DNA of 64,000 bases from Micromonospora citrea (GTDB lineage: Bacteria > Actinomycetota > Actinomycetes > Mycobacteriales > Micromonosporaceae). The notes under the pieces were generated by a model. That model saw only the letters and a program-made list of their open reading frames with translations, was not told where the DNA came from and searched no databases. The position numbers and the translations under genes are program-made. Below, one piece after another: positions 8,104-17,044 of this stretch. Location: contig NZ_FMHZ01000002.1 of assembly GCF_900090315.1 (NCBI RefSeq), positions 682,001-746,000 on the forward strand. Direction: 5' to 3'. Position 1 is the stretch's first letter. Every line of letters starts with the position of its first letter.

Positions 8104-10253
8104 GGCGTTCCCTTCGCCGGATCGATGGTGGCCAGGAAGACGTCGCCGTTGCCGAGCGCCCCGCCCGGCACCGTCCCGGCGGTGAGCCCGCTGACCCGCA
8201 GCCGCCCGTCGGCGCCGAGGGCGGCGTAGACGTTCTCCTCGCCGAAGGCGTCCGCGGCGTCGTCGCGGCCGGTGCCGTACTGGGCGACGCCGAGCTGGCG
8301 GCCACGGGAGTCCAGGCGCAGCGTCAGCACGTCCGCTCCCCCGACCGGCACCCCGAGGCTGCTGCCGGTGAAGCCGACCACGGCCACCGCCCCGCCGGGC
8401 AGGGCCACCACGTCGGCGCCGCCGTCCGCGCCCCGACCGCCGGTCACCGTCCGCCAGCGCTGCCGGCCCGCCGCCGTGTACGCCACGGTCAGCACGTCGG
8501 TGCCGCCCGCGGCGGCCTCGCCGCCGACCGAGCCGGTGGCCACCACCGTGCCGGTGGAGCTGACCGCGACCCCGCCGAGCAGGTCGTCGCCCGCCCCGCC
8601 GACCGAGGTCGCCCAGCCCCGGTTGCCGGCCGGGTCGAAGCGGGCCAGCCAACCGTCGGTGCCGCCGAGCGCGGTGGTGCCGGGCAGGCCGGCCGAGGTG
8701 CCGCCGGCGACGTACACGCCTCCGGCGTCGACGGCCACCGCGTACGCCTTGTCCTCGCCGGGGCCGCCGAACTGCCGGCTCCAGGCGACCGACCCGTCCG
8801 GGGCGATCCGGGCCAGCACCGCGTCCTTGTCCCCCGCCGGGGTCGTCCCGTCGAACGAACCGCTGGTGTAGCCGGCGACGTAGGCGCCGCCGTCCGGGGC
8901 GGCCGCGATCGCGTAGAACCGGTCCGCCCTGGCCGGGTCGCCGGCCTGGGTCAACCAGGCCCGCTGCCCGGTCGCGGTCAGCCGGGTCACGAACCCGTCG
9001 TCGGCGGGGCTGCCGGGGTGCCGGCCGTCGAGGTCGCCCCGGGTGTAGCCGGCCGCGACCACGCCGCCGTCGGCGAGCGGCACCACTCCGTGGAGCCGGT
9101 CGTTGGCGGGGCTGCCGAACTGGGTCGTCCACCGGGTGCCGGTGGCGTCCAGCCGGCTCACCACGGCGTCCAGTCCGCCCGCGTGCGGCTGGCCGGCCAC
9201 CGGACCGGAGGCCGCGTACCCGATGGTGGTGGCGCCGTCCGGGTGGGTGGCGACGCCGCCGGCCCAGTCGGTGCCCGCGCTGCCGTACGCCGGCCCGGGC
9301 AGCCCCGCCGGCGGGGTGACGCTCAGCGTGGGCGCCAGCCGCCGCAGGCCGTCCACGAAGGCCGGTCGCCAGACGTCCCAGTCGTGTCCCCCGTCGAGCA
9401 CCCGGAACTCGGCGGCCACCCCGTCGGCGCGGCGCACGGCGTTGTAGAGGGTCGCCGCCTCGTAGTCCAGGTCGTGTGCCGCGTCCGCCGGGTTCGGGTT
9501 GGCCCACTCGTCGTCGCCGACGGCGATGTACAGCCGAACCGGCGACTCCGGGTCCAGCCCGGGCAGCAGCGCCGGGTAGTTGAGCCGCTGGTAGACCTCG
9601 TCGGAGAAGCGCTGCTCGCCGGAGCCGAAGGCGCCGAACTCGCGTGCCGAGGAGTCGGCCGGCGGCAGCGGCCGGTACACCGCCGGGCTGAGCACCAGCG
9701 CGTTGGCGAAGAGGTCGGAGTGGGCCAGGGCGTAGCGCAGGGCGCCGGCGCCGCCCATCGAGTAGCCGCCGACCAGCCGGGCGCCGCGGTGCGCGGCGGT
9801 GCGGTAGGTGCCGTCGACGTGCGCCACCAGGTCCCGGGTGAGCGCGGTCTCCACCGGCCGGCCCGGGTCGTCCGCGCCGGTGTACGCGGAGTCGACGTAC
9901 CAGTTGCCGCGGCTGCTCCACGGGGCGTCGGGCAGCACGGCGATCACCGGGGGCACCTCGCCGTCGGCGATCAGCCGGTCCAGGTCGGCCTTCACCCGCG
10001 TCCACGCCGTCATGGTGTCGCCCCGGCCGTGCAGCAGGTAGAGCACCGGGTAGCGGGTGGCGCCGGCGGCGTCGTAGCCGTGCGGCAGGTAGACGGTGTA
10101 GTCGATGCCGCCGCCCAGCGCCGGCGAGGGCGCCGAGGCGGTGGTCAGGGTGCCCGCGGGCAGCCGCTCCGCGGCGGCCGGCTCCGCGCCGGCCAGCCCG
10201 AGCGCGAGGAGCACGGCGGCCACGCCGCCGCCGATCCGCCAGCGTCTGCTCAT
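8100..10253 (-). CDS. Secreted esterase fused to a beta-propeller-like repeat domain
   Basis: 717 residues. A signal peptide (about 1-28, ending AAAE) is followed by an esterase-D/feruloyl-esterase-like alpha/beta hydrolase (about 35-315): [12 protein letters not shown], nucleophile Ser165 in GGYSMGG, and the late His in DGGHDWDVWRP. Residues about 330-710 form seven or so repeats of the WTTQFGSPANDRLHGV / GGVYVAGGTS type, as in SBBP-like bacterial propellers. The esterase part would remove acyl groups from an extracellular sugar or glycoconjugate; the propeller may bind polymer. It sits 4 bases after the GH/FGE fusion gene and overlaps the CaiB gene by 4 bases, so it belongs to the operon even though most neighbours are cytoplasmic. 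Confidence 0.82.
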   Translation of the reverse strand: MSRRWRIGGGVAAVLLALGLAGAEPAAAERLPAGTLTTASAPSPALGGGIDYTVYLPHGYDAAGATRYPVLYLLHGRGDTMTAWTRVKADLDRLIADGEVPPVIAVLPDAPWSSRGNWYVDSAYTGADDPGRPVETALTRDLVAHVDGTYRTAAHRGARLVGGYSMGGAGALRYALAHSDLFANALVLSPAVYRPLPPADSSAREFGAFGSGEQRFSDEVYQRLNYPALLPGLDPESPVRLYIAVGDDEWANPNPADAAHDLDYEAATLYNAVRRADGVAAEFRVLDGGHDWDVWRPAFVDGLRRLAPTLSVTPPAGLPGPAYGSAGTDWAGGVATHPDGATTIGYAASGPVAGQPHAGGLDAVVSRLDATGTRWTTQFGSPANDRLHGVVPLADGGVVAAGYTRGDLDGRHPGSPADDGFVTRLTATGQRAWLTQAGDPARADRFYAIAAAPDGGAYVAGYTSGSFDGTTPAGDKDAVLARIAPDGSVAWSRQFGGPGEDKAYAVAVDAGGVYVAGGTSAGLPGTTALGGTDGWLARFDPAGNRGWATSVGGAGDDLLGGVAVSSTGTVVATGSVGGEAAAGGTDVLTVAYTAAGRQRWRTVTGGRGADGGADVVALPGGAVAVVGFTGSSLGVPVGGADVLTLRLDSRGRQLGVAQYGTGRDDAADAFGEENVYAALGADGRLRVSGLTAGTVPGGALGNGDVFLATIDPAKGTP

Positions 10254-10257
10254 CAGC

Positions 10258-12207
10258 TCACTCCCGTCCGGTCGGCAGGTCGGCGGCGCAGCGGAAGCCG
10301 ACCTGGTCGGAGCGGCTCGTCCCGGCGCCGGTCAGCAGCAGCTTCACCGACACGTCGGGCGGCTGCGGCCCGCCGTCGAGGTACCAGTCCGAGCCCTCCG
10401 CCCGGTACGCGGCGCCGCCCTTGACGATGACGAACCGGGTACGCCCGTCGGAGTGCTCGCTCTCGGTCAGGTTCCACACCAGCGGCTCACGGCGGGTCAG
10501 CAGTCCCGCCTCGGCGGCCACCTGCCACTCGTCCTCGGTGGGCAGCCGCAGTCCGGCCCACGCCGCGTACGCGCGGGCGTCGGCCAGTTCGACGCCGGTG
10601 ACCGGCGCGTCGGCGGGGCCCTGCCCGGCGGTGAACCGCTCGGAACGCACCGGTCGGTAGCCGGTGGCGCGCAGGAACTCGGCGTACTGGCCGTGGGTGA
10701 CCTCGTGGGTGTCGATGGCGAACCGGCCCAGCGTCACGTTGCGACGCAGGGTGCCGGTGTGGTGCAGCCGGGGCGGCAGCGGCTTCCACTCGTCGACGTA
10801 CGGGGTCTCCCCGTACAGTCCGGTCTCGCGCACCCGGTGCCGCACCAGCAGCTCGCGCCGGCCGCCGTCGACGGCGACCATGCCGTCGGGCGCATCGGCG
10901 CGCGGCGCCCACGGGGTGCGGGCCCGCACCGCGGCGCGGGCCGGGAAGGACGGGTCGCCGGTCGGGGCGGGGTGCGCCGGCACGGCGGCGTCGGTGGCGA
11001 CCACCGCGGCGATCGCGCCGGCCGGCAGCGGGCCGCCCACCGCGACCCGACCGTCGGGGGTCGGCGTGGCGGTCAGGTCGGCGCCGGTGACCAGATCGAC
11101 GAAGCGCCGCCCGGGACGCGGCTCGGTGACCAGCCACGGCCCGTCGTGGTCGCCGCCGCGGTTCGCCACGGTCCACAGCGGTACGCCCTGGTGCGTCCAG
11201 CGGGACGCGTACACCTGGCCGGTGCCCGGGTGGTCGGCGAGCGGGACCCAGTCCTCGGCGCGCAGCCACGAAGCGTGGCTGGCCTGGATCCGGCGCATCG
11301 CCCGCAGCACCGCCCGGTCGCGGTCGTTCCAGCCGACCCAGACGCCGAAGACGCTCTCCCAGACCAGCACCCCGACCCCGTTGAGCCAGGCGGAGTGCAG
11401 CTCGTCGAGGTGGTCGCGGTGCCAGCGGCGGGTGTGGTGCAGCACGTGCCGCCGCTCGAACCACTTGGCCCGCAGCACGCCGGGCACCTCGGAGTCGGCG
11501 AACCACTGCGCCCAGGACATCGCGTGGTCGGCGATCCGGGCCAGCGGCACCCGGCTCTCGCCCTCCAGCACCATGCCGGGCCGGACGGCGTCCAGCTCGC
11601 GGCGCAGCTCGTCGGCGCCCTCCTTGAGGGTGTCCAGGAAGACCCCGTCGACGCCGAGCTTGCCGGCCAGCGCGGCGACCTCCCGCGCGTCGGTGCCGGC
11701 CTCCCGTCGGGTGCCGGTGTCCCACGGGTTGTAGTCGACGAACACCCGCACCCCACGGGCCTGGAACGCGCGCACCACCTCGGGCAGCTCGGGCACGTCC
11801 CGGTACCAGTCGAACTGGTTGCGCTCGTCCAGCCCGATCACCGGGTACGCGTGCCAGAGCACCACCCCGTCGAAGCCGCCGAAGTCCCGGTCGGCCGCGT
11901 CGAGGAACTCCTCGACGGTAAAGACCCCGCGCTCGTGGTCGTAGAGCGTCTCGTCCCAGAGCCAGGCGAGACAGACGCTGAAGCAGTCCAGCGGGATCTC
12001 GTCGTAGTGCGCGCCGGTGTAGCCCAGCCTGGCCCGCGCGTCGGCGCGCCAGCGGGTGAGCTGCTCGCGCCAGGCGGGCCAGTGCGCCGGGTCGTCCGGC
12101 GCCGCGAAGATCTTCGCCTCGTCGAGCGCGGTCAGGTCGGCGTGCCCGCCGAGCGGCACGTCGGTGGGCCGGTCGATCGGGCGCGGCACGTACGGGTTGA
12201 AGCTCAT
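10258..12207 (-). CDS. Glycosidase-like TIM-barrel protein fused to a formylglycine-enzyme-like domain
   Basis: 649 residues, no signal peptide. Residues about 60-330 look like a glycoside-hydrolase TIM barrel of the alpha-galactosidase-like kind: VVLWHAYPVIGLDE, VFVDYNPWDTGTR (Asp158), DGVFLDTLKEG (Asp192) and VLEGESR (Glu215/Glu217) on successive strands. Residues about 330-430 resemble a beta-sandwich. Residues about 440-645 are an FGE-sulfatase/SUMF1-like domain: FAIDTHEVTHGQYAEFL, RLPTEDEWQVAAEAG, VIVKGGAA and DQVGFRCA. The Cys pair used by true formylglycine enzymes for copper binding is not apparent, so this domain may bind rather than oxidise. ATG 12207 overlaps the kinase stop (ATGA). 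No sulfatase is encoded nearby. The precise glycosidase family is not identified. Confidence 0.75.
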   Translation of the reverse strand: MSFNPYVPRPIDRPTDVPLGGHADLTALDEAKIFAAPDDPAHWPAWREQLTRWRADARARLGYTGAHYDEIPLDCFSVCLAWLWDETLYDHERGVFTVEEFLDAADRDFGGFDGVVLWHAYPVIGLDERNQFDWYRDVPELPEVVRAFQARGVRVFVDYNPWDTGTRREAGTDAREVAALAGKLGVDGVFLDTLKEGADELRRELDAVRPGMVLEGESRVPLARIADHAMSWAQWFADSEVPGVLRAKWFERRHVLHHTRRWHRDHLDELHSAWLNGVGVLVWESVFGVWVGWNDRDRAVLRAMRRIQASHASWLRAEDWVPLADHPGTGQVYASRWTHQGVPLWTVANRGGDHDGPWLVTEPRPGRRFVDLVTGADLTATPTPDGRVAVGGPLPAGAIAAVVATDAAVPAHPAPTGDPSFPARAAVRARTPWAPRADAPDGMVAVDGGRRELLVRHRVRETGLYGETPYVDEWKPLPPRLHHTGTLRRNVTLGRFAIDTHEVTHGQYAEFLRATGYRPVRSERFTAGQGPADAPVTGVELADARAYAAWAGLRLPTEDEWQVAAEAGLLTRREPLVWNLTESEHSDGRTRFVIVKGGAAYRAEGSDWYLDGGPQPPDVSVKLLLTGAGTSRSDQVGFRCAADLPTGRE

Positions 12208-13142
12208 GACATCCCCGGATATGTGGCGGTGTACAGGGCCTCGATGGCGGCCCGCTCGGGCAGCGCGGTCGACGCGCCGGGGCGCTGGGCGCAGGCCGCG
12301 CCGGCGGCGCACGCCCAGCGCAGGACGGCGCTGACCGTGTCGGCGTCGACCGGACCGCCGCGTTCGGCCCAGCCGACGGCGAGGGCGCCGGTGAACGCGT
12401 CGCCGGCCGCGGTGGTGTCCACGGCCTCGATGCGCGGCGCGGCGATCTCCAGCCGCAGGCCGCTGCGGTCGGCGTACGCGGCGCCCCGCGCGCCGAGCGT
12501 CAGCACCGCCCGGGGCACCCGCTCCAGCAGCGCGTCGAGCAGGACGCGCGGCTCGGCGGAGTCCGCCTCGGCGACGACGGCCGCCTCGTGTTCGTTGACC
12601 ACCAGCACGTCGACCAGCCCCAGCAGCTCCGCCGGCAGCGGCGCGGCCGGCGCGGCGTTGAGCACGACGGTGGTGCCTCCGGCGCGGGCCAGGCCGGCCG
12701 CCGCCACCACGGTCGGCAGCGGCACCTCCAGTTGCAGCAGCAGCACGTCCGCCGCGCCGATGGCCGCCGCGTCGGCGGCGTCCAGGTCGGTCAGGGCGGC
12801 GTTGGCGCCGGGCGCGACGAGGATGAAGTTCTCCGCCGCCCGGTCGACCGCGATCAGGGCGACCCCCGAGGGGCCGGGGACGGTACGCAGGCCGGCGACG
12901 TCCACCCCGGCGCCGACCAGGTTGTCCCGCAGCCGCTGGCCGAACTCGTCGGCGCCGACCGCGCCCACGAACGCGCAGCGCGCGCCCGCGCGGGCTGCGG
13001 CGACGGCCTGGTTGGCGCCCTTGCCGCCGGGGACCGTCCGGAAGTCCTCCCCCAGCACCGTCTCGCCGGGGCGGGGCAGCTGCGGCGCGGTGACCACCAG
13101 GTCCAGGTTGGCGCTGCCCACCACGACCACCCGCGCGCTCAC
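12204..13142 (-). CDS. Ribokinase-family sugar kinase
   Basis: 312 residues, PfkB/ribokinase fold. N-terminal signature VVVVGSANLDLVV, substrate-binding PGETVLGEDFRTVPGGKGANQAVAAARAG and the C-terminal PfkB signature DTTAAGDAFTGALAV, with the catalytic Asp in AAGDAF, are all present. The GGKGANQA motif is typical of ribokinases proper, so ATP-dependent phosphorylation of ribose or a close pentose is likely. Start GTG 13142 overlaps the upstream stop (GTGA) and the stop overlaps the next ATG. Placed directly after two ADP-ribosylglycohydrolase-family genes, it would trap the ribose-type sugar they release. Confidence 0.9.
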   Translation of the reverse strand: MSARVVVVGSANLDLVVTAPQLPRPGETVLGEDFRTVPGGKGANQAVAAARAGARCAFVGAVGADEFGQRLRDNLVGAGVDVAGLRTVPGPSGVALIAVDRAAENFILVAPGANAALTDLDAADAAAIGAADVLLLQLEVPLPTVVAAAGLARAGGTTVVLNAAPAAPLPAELLGLVDVLVVNEHEAAVVAEADSAEPRVLLDALLERVPRAVLTLGARGAAYADRSGLRLEIAAPRIEAVDTTAAGDAFTGALAVGWAERGGPVDADTVSAVLRWACAAGAACAQRPGASTALPERAAIEALYTATYPGMS

Positions 13143-14521
13143 GCGAGCCCGCCCCGGGTCGCGGCGACGCCGGAGGGCGCCGGGTCGGCGAGGGCGAGGG
13201 TGCGGGCGGCCAGCTCGCCGAAGCCGATGCCGTCGAAGCCGGCGATGCTGCTGGCCAGCCGGTCGCGCAGCGGGCCGACCCACCGCTCGGGCAGCCCCGA
13301 CGCGCCGGTCAGCGCCCCGGTCACCGCGCCGACGGTCGCGCCGGTCGAGTCGGTGTCCCAGCCGCCGCTGACGACCGCGCAGATCGACCGCTCCAGATCG
13401 CCGCGGCCGTACGCCAGCGCGGCGGCGACCAGTGCGGCGTTGTTGCGCACGTGCACCCAGTGCAGGTGGCCGTGCCGGGCGTACAGCTCGTCGACCACCG
13501 TCTCCCAGTCGTCGACGCCGGAGCCGAGCGCGCGTGCCTCCCGGACGGCGGCGGCGAACCGGCTGCGCGGCGGCAGCACCGCCTCACCGGCGTCGAGCAC
13601 CTCGTCGACGTCGCCCGCCACGGTCGCGGCGGCGGCCAGCGCGGCGACCCAGATCGCCCCGTACGCCCCGGCACGGACGTGGCTGACCGTGGCGTCGCGC
13701 CAGGCCAGCTCGGCGGCCAGGTCGGGGCGGCCGGGGTTGACCCAGCCGTACACGTCGGTGCGGATCTGCGCGCCGATCCACTCCCGGAACGGGTTGTGCC
13801 GCCGCGCCGTGTCCGGCGGGGCCAGCCCCAGCAGCAGGTTGCGGTAGGCCACCCGCTCGGCGGTGAAGACCCGGCCGCCGGGCAGCCAGTCCAGCCAGGC
13901 CTGCGCCACGTCGGCGCTGGTGAAGTCCCGCCCGTGGGTCTCCAGCACGCGCAGCGCCAGCAGCGCGAAGTTCAGGTCGTCGTCCTCGGGCATCCCGTCG
14001 ATGTTCTCGGCGAGGCTGGTCGGGGCGCTGCGCCGGTTCCACGGCCAGCGGGCCGCCACGTCGGCGGGCAGCCCTCGGGCCGTGAACCAGTCGCGCAGCG
14101 GCCACCGACCGGTGGCGACGAGGATCTCCCGGATCCCGTGACGGGGGATCTTCTCCACCGGCTTGCCGAGCAGGCAGCCCGCCGCCCGGCCCAGCCACGC
14201 GCCGTGCAGCCGGTCGTACGCGGCCGGTCCGGTGGGCAGCGACCACGCCGCCGGCCAGGTGGCGCGGACGCCGGCCAGGTCCTCGGGCTCGTCGGGGCCG
14301 CCGGCGCCCGGCAGCGCGTCGACCTCGTCGAGCAGTCGGGCGGCCAGCGCCCGCAGCCGCGCCGGCGCGGGCGTCGGCGAGGCCCCGCTGACCGGCGGGG
14401 TCAGCTCTCCGCCGGCCACGCTCCACTCCCGCGCGATCGCGTCGACGTCGCGCCCCTCGTCCCGGCTGGCCGCGATCTCGTGCGGCAGCAGGTCCTCGGG
14501 CTGCACCCAGGTGATCCTCAC
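13139..14521 (-). CDS. ADP-ribosylglycohydrolase-family protein (second copy)
   Basis: 460 residues. An N-terminal extension of about 105 residues, rich in Pro/Ala, precedes a DraG/ARH fold that starts at AYDRLHGAWLGRAAGCLLGKPVEKI. The two metal-site motifs of the family are visible: MPEDDDLNFALLALRVLE (in place of the usual TDDT) and GGWDTDSTGATVGAVTGALTG. ARH enzymes hydrolyse N- or O-glycosidic bonds to ADP-ribose or ribose and need Mg or Mn. Start GTG 14521 overlaps the paralogue upstream and the stop overlaps the kinase. The EDDD substitution and extension suggest a substrate different from that of its neighbour, possibly a simple ribosyl compound. Confidence 0.85.
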   Translation of the reverse strand: MRITWVQPEDLLPHEIAASRDEGRDVDAIAREWSVAGGELTPPVSGASPTPAPARLRALAARLLDEVDALPGAGGPDEPEDLAGVRATWPAAWSLPTGPAAYDRLHGAWLGRAAGCLLGKPVEKIPRHGIREILVATGRWPLRDWFTARGLPADVAARWPWNRRSAPTSLAENIDGMPEDDDLNFALLALRVLETHGRDFTSADVAQAWLDWLPGGRVFTAERVAYRNLLLGLAPPDTARRHNPFREWIGAQIRTDVYGWVNPGRPDLAAELAWRDATVSHVRAGAYGAIWVAALAAAATVAGDVDEVLDAGEAVLPPRSRFAAAVREARALGSGVDDWETVVDELYARHGHLHWVHVRNNAALVAAALAYGRGDLERSICAVVSGGWDTDSTGATVGAVTGALTGASGLPERWVGPLRDRLASSIAGFDGIGFGELAARTLALADPAPSGVAATRGGLA

Positions 14522-15714
14522 CGCGCCGGCTCCCCGGCCACCGCCCCCGACGGTCCGTCGACCGTGCCGCCGGCCACGGCGTCGGCAAGGCCGGCGAAAC
14601 GCTCGGCGCGGCGGGCGAAGCGCTCCCGGTCGCGGTCGAAGACCTCCGTGGCGACCTCGGCGAGCGCCCGGGCGGGCGCGACCAGGTCGGTGCGGGAGGC
14701 GGCGGCGACCGCCTCCGACCACTGCGCCGGCACGGCCGTCGTGCCGCCGAGCGCCCCGGCGATCGCCCCGGCCATGGTGGCGGTCGAGTCGGCGTCGCGG
14801 CCGTAGTTGACCGCGCCGAGCACCGCCTCGCGGAAGTCGCCGCCGGCCACCACCAGCATGCCGATCGCCACCGGCAGCTCCTCGATGGCGTGCAGCCGGC
14901 TCGGCCGCCGGGCACCCAGCCCGGGGCTGCGGTACTCCTCCCCCACCGTGTCGTAGGGGGCGACCGCGGCGCGCAGCGGACCGATGGCGGCCCGCCAGTC
15001 CCGGTGCCCCCGGGCCTCCTTGACCACCGCGTCGATGGCTGACCGGGTGCCGTCGCGGGCCAGGTCGAGCGCGGCGGCGACCACGTCCTCGACGCCCGCG
15101 CCGGGGGCCGCCGCGGCGGCGACCGCGGCGGCGAAGACCGCTGCGGCCTCCCGGCCGTAGCTGTGCTGGTGCGCCCCGGCGATCTCCACCGCCTCGGCGT
15201 ACGCCCCGGCCGGGTCGCCCGCGTTGACGATGCCGACCGGGGCCATGTACATGGCCGCACCGCAGTTGACGATGTTGCCGACCCCCGCCTCGCGCGGGTC
15301 GGCGTGCGCGTGGTGCAGGCGGGTGACCAGCCACCGCTCGGCGGCCGCGAGCCGGTGGAAGGTCACCCCCTCGCGCTCCAGGTCCGGGATGTATACCACC
15401 CGCTCGATCAGGTCGGGGACGAGCAGTTCCACCACGTCGTACGCGTCGAGGTGGTCGCGCTTGGCCGCGTACGCCCGCACGAGGGCGTGGGTCATCAACG
15501 TGTCGTCGGTGATGTGCCCGTCGCCCTTGTGGTACGGCGCGAGTGGCCGCGCGGTCGCCCAGTCGGCGTGGTACGGGGGCACGATGCCCTCGACCCAGCC
15601 GCCGAAGCGGGCGCGGATCTGCTCCGGAAGCGCCGTCTCGGTCGCCCCGCCGAGGGCGTCACCCACGGCGGCGCCGACGAGACATCCGACCGACTTGTCG
15701 AGAAGGAGAGACAT
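14518..15714 (-). CDS. ADP-ribosylglycohydrolase-family protein (first copy)
   Basis: 398 residues, close to the normal DraG/ARH length. It begins with DKSVGCLVGAAVGDALGGATET, has the metal motif GHITDDTLMTHALVRAYA and the second metal motif NYGRDADSTATMAGAIAGALGG near the C-terminus. Family members remove ADP-ribose or ribose from proteins or small molecules using two Mg/Mn ions. ATG 15714 lies 2 bases after the stop of the sugar-binding protein, behind AGGAGAG-like sequence in that gene's end. Being encoded inside a sugar ABC operon, it is more likely to work on an imported glycoside than on protein ADP-ribosylation; this is inference. Confidence 0.88.
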   Translation of the reverse strand: MSLLLDKSVGCLVGAAVGDALGGATETALPEQIRARFGGWVEGIVPPYHADWATARPLAPYHKGDGHITDDTLMTHALVRAYAAKRDHLDAYDVVELLVPDLIERVVYIPDLEREGVTFHRLAAAERWLVTRLHHAHADPREAGVGNIVNCGAAMYMAPVGIVNAGDPAGAYAEAVEIAGAHQHSYGREAAAVFAAAVAAAAAPGAGVEDVVAAALDLARDGTRSAIDAVVKEARGHRDWRAAIGPLRAAVAPYDTVGEEYRSPGLGARRPSRLHAIEELPVAIGMLVVAGGDFREAVLGAVNYGRDADSTATMAGAIAGALGGTTAVPAQWSEAVAAASRTDLVAPARALAEVATEVFDRDRERFARRAERFAGLADAVAGGTVDGPSGAVAGEPAR

Positions 15715-15716
15715 CG

Positions 15717-17009
15717 TTACCTCAGAACCTGCTTGCCACCGTCGACCAGCTGCGTGCCGAGCTGGTCCAGGGTGATCTTGTTGGCGAAGTACTGCTGGAG
15801 GGCCGGGGTGGCGTACTTGGTCTTCCACTCCGGGTAGCCCTGGGCCTGCTGGAACGGCGCGACGGTCAGGTCGGCGGCGCTGTCCGCGGCGACGTCCCAG
15901 CCCTGCTTGCCGCCGGTGAGCTTGACCAGTTCCTCGTTGGCCTTCTTGCCGGTCGGCACCAGCCAGTCACCCTTGGCGAGGGCGGCCATGTTGGTCGGGT
16001 TCAGGAAGAACTCGATGAACTGCGCCGCCTGCTTCTTGTGCTTGGAGTCCTCGGCGACCGACAGGGTCTGCGGGTTGGCGGCCTGCTTGCTGGACAGCCC
16101 CTTGATGGGCGGCAGGGTGACCCACTCGAAGCCGGCCGGCGCCTGCTCGACCATCTGCTGGCGCAGCGACACCGAGCCGGGCAGCATCGCGTACTTGCCG
16201 CCGAAGAAGCCGGGCAGGGTGTCCGCGCCGCTCATGCCGAGCGCCTCCGGGGAGGCCGACTTCGCGGTGTAGATCATGTCGTGGATGCGCTTGGGGACCT
16301 CCTTCTCGGCGTCGCCGACCCTGACCTCGGTGCGGCCGCCGTCGGTGTAGAAGAACTTCCCGTCGAAGTTGAGCGCCAGGTTCAGCACCCGGTTGGTGGG
16401 CGACTTCAGCGCCCAGGCCGCGCCGTACTGGCCGGGCTTGGTCAGCTTCTGCGCGTTGGCCTGGAACTCGTCCCAGGTCCAGCCGCCGTCGGCGGGCGGC
16501 ACCGCGACACCGGCGGCGTCGAGCAGCTTCTTGTTGGCGATGACGACCTGCGACTCCAGCAGGAACGGCACGCCGGTGACCTTGCCGTCGTAGGTGACGG
16601 TGTCCCAGACGCCCTTGTCGATCTGGCCCTTCAGGTCGTCCGAGACGAGCTTGGACAGGTCGGCGAGGTAGCCCTGCTTGCTGAACTCGCCGATGGCGGA
16701 CGCCTCGTAGTGCACGATGTCGGCCGCGTCGCCGCCCTCGAAGGACGTGAGCAACTGGTCGTGGATCGAGTTCCAGTCACCCTGGACGTACTCGACCTGG
16801 ATGTCCGGGTGCTCGGCGTTCCACTTGGCGACCAGGTCCTTGTTGGCCTGCAGCGACTCCTTCTGCCAGGCCAGGCTGAGGAAGCGCAGCTTGACCGGGC
16901 CGGACGTGGCCTCGTCGTCGCCGCCGTCGCCGCACGCGGTGAGCGCGCCGAGGCCGACGACGGCGACCGCCGCGGCCGCGGCGAGCCGACGGAATCTGGT
17001 ACGGAGCAT
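15717..17009 (-). CDS. Sugar ABC transporter substrate-binding lipoprotein
   Basis: 430 residues of the extracellular solute-binding family 1. A lipoprotein signal peptide ends in the lipobox LTAC (VVGLGALTACGDGGDD), so the protein is anchored outside the membrane. Typical blocks follow: VEYVQGDWNSIHDQLLTSFEGGDAADIVHYEASAI, GVPFLLESQVVIANKKLLDAAGV. The ATG at 17009 has a perfect AAGGAGG ribosome site. It comes after both permease genes rather than before them, an unusual order. No ATPase is encoded in the operon; such systems usually share an MsiK-like ATPase encoded elsewhere. Confidence 0.92.
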   Translation of the reverse strand: MLRTRFRRLAAAAAVAVVGLGALTACGDGGDDEATSGPVKLRFLSLAWQKESLQANKDLVAKWNAEHPDIQVEYVQGDWNSIHDQLLTSFEGGDAADIVHYEASAIGEFSKQGYLADLSKLVSDDLKGQIDKGVWDTVTYDGKVTGVPFLLESQVVIANKKLLDAAGVAVPPADGGWTWDEFQANAQKLTKPGQYGAAWALKSPTNRVLNLALNFDGKFFYTDGGRTEVRVGDAEKEVPKRIHDMIYTAKSASPEALGMSGADTLPGFFGGKYAMLPGSVSLRQQMVEQAPAGFEWVTLPPIKGLSSKQAANPQTLSVAEDSKHKKQAAQFIEFFLNPTNMAALAKGDWLVPTGKKANEELVKLTGGKQGWDVAADSAADLTVAPFQQAQGYPEWKTKYATPALQQYFANKITLDQLGTQLVDGGKQVLR

Positions 17010-17044
17010 GGGGGTACCTCCTTGGTGGTGGGTGGGGGACGGTG

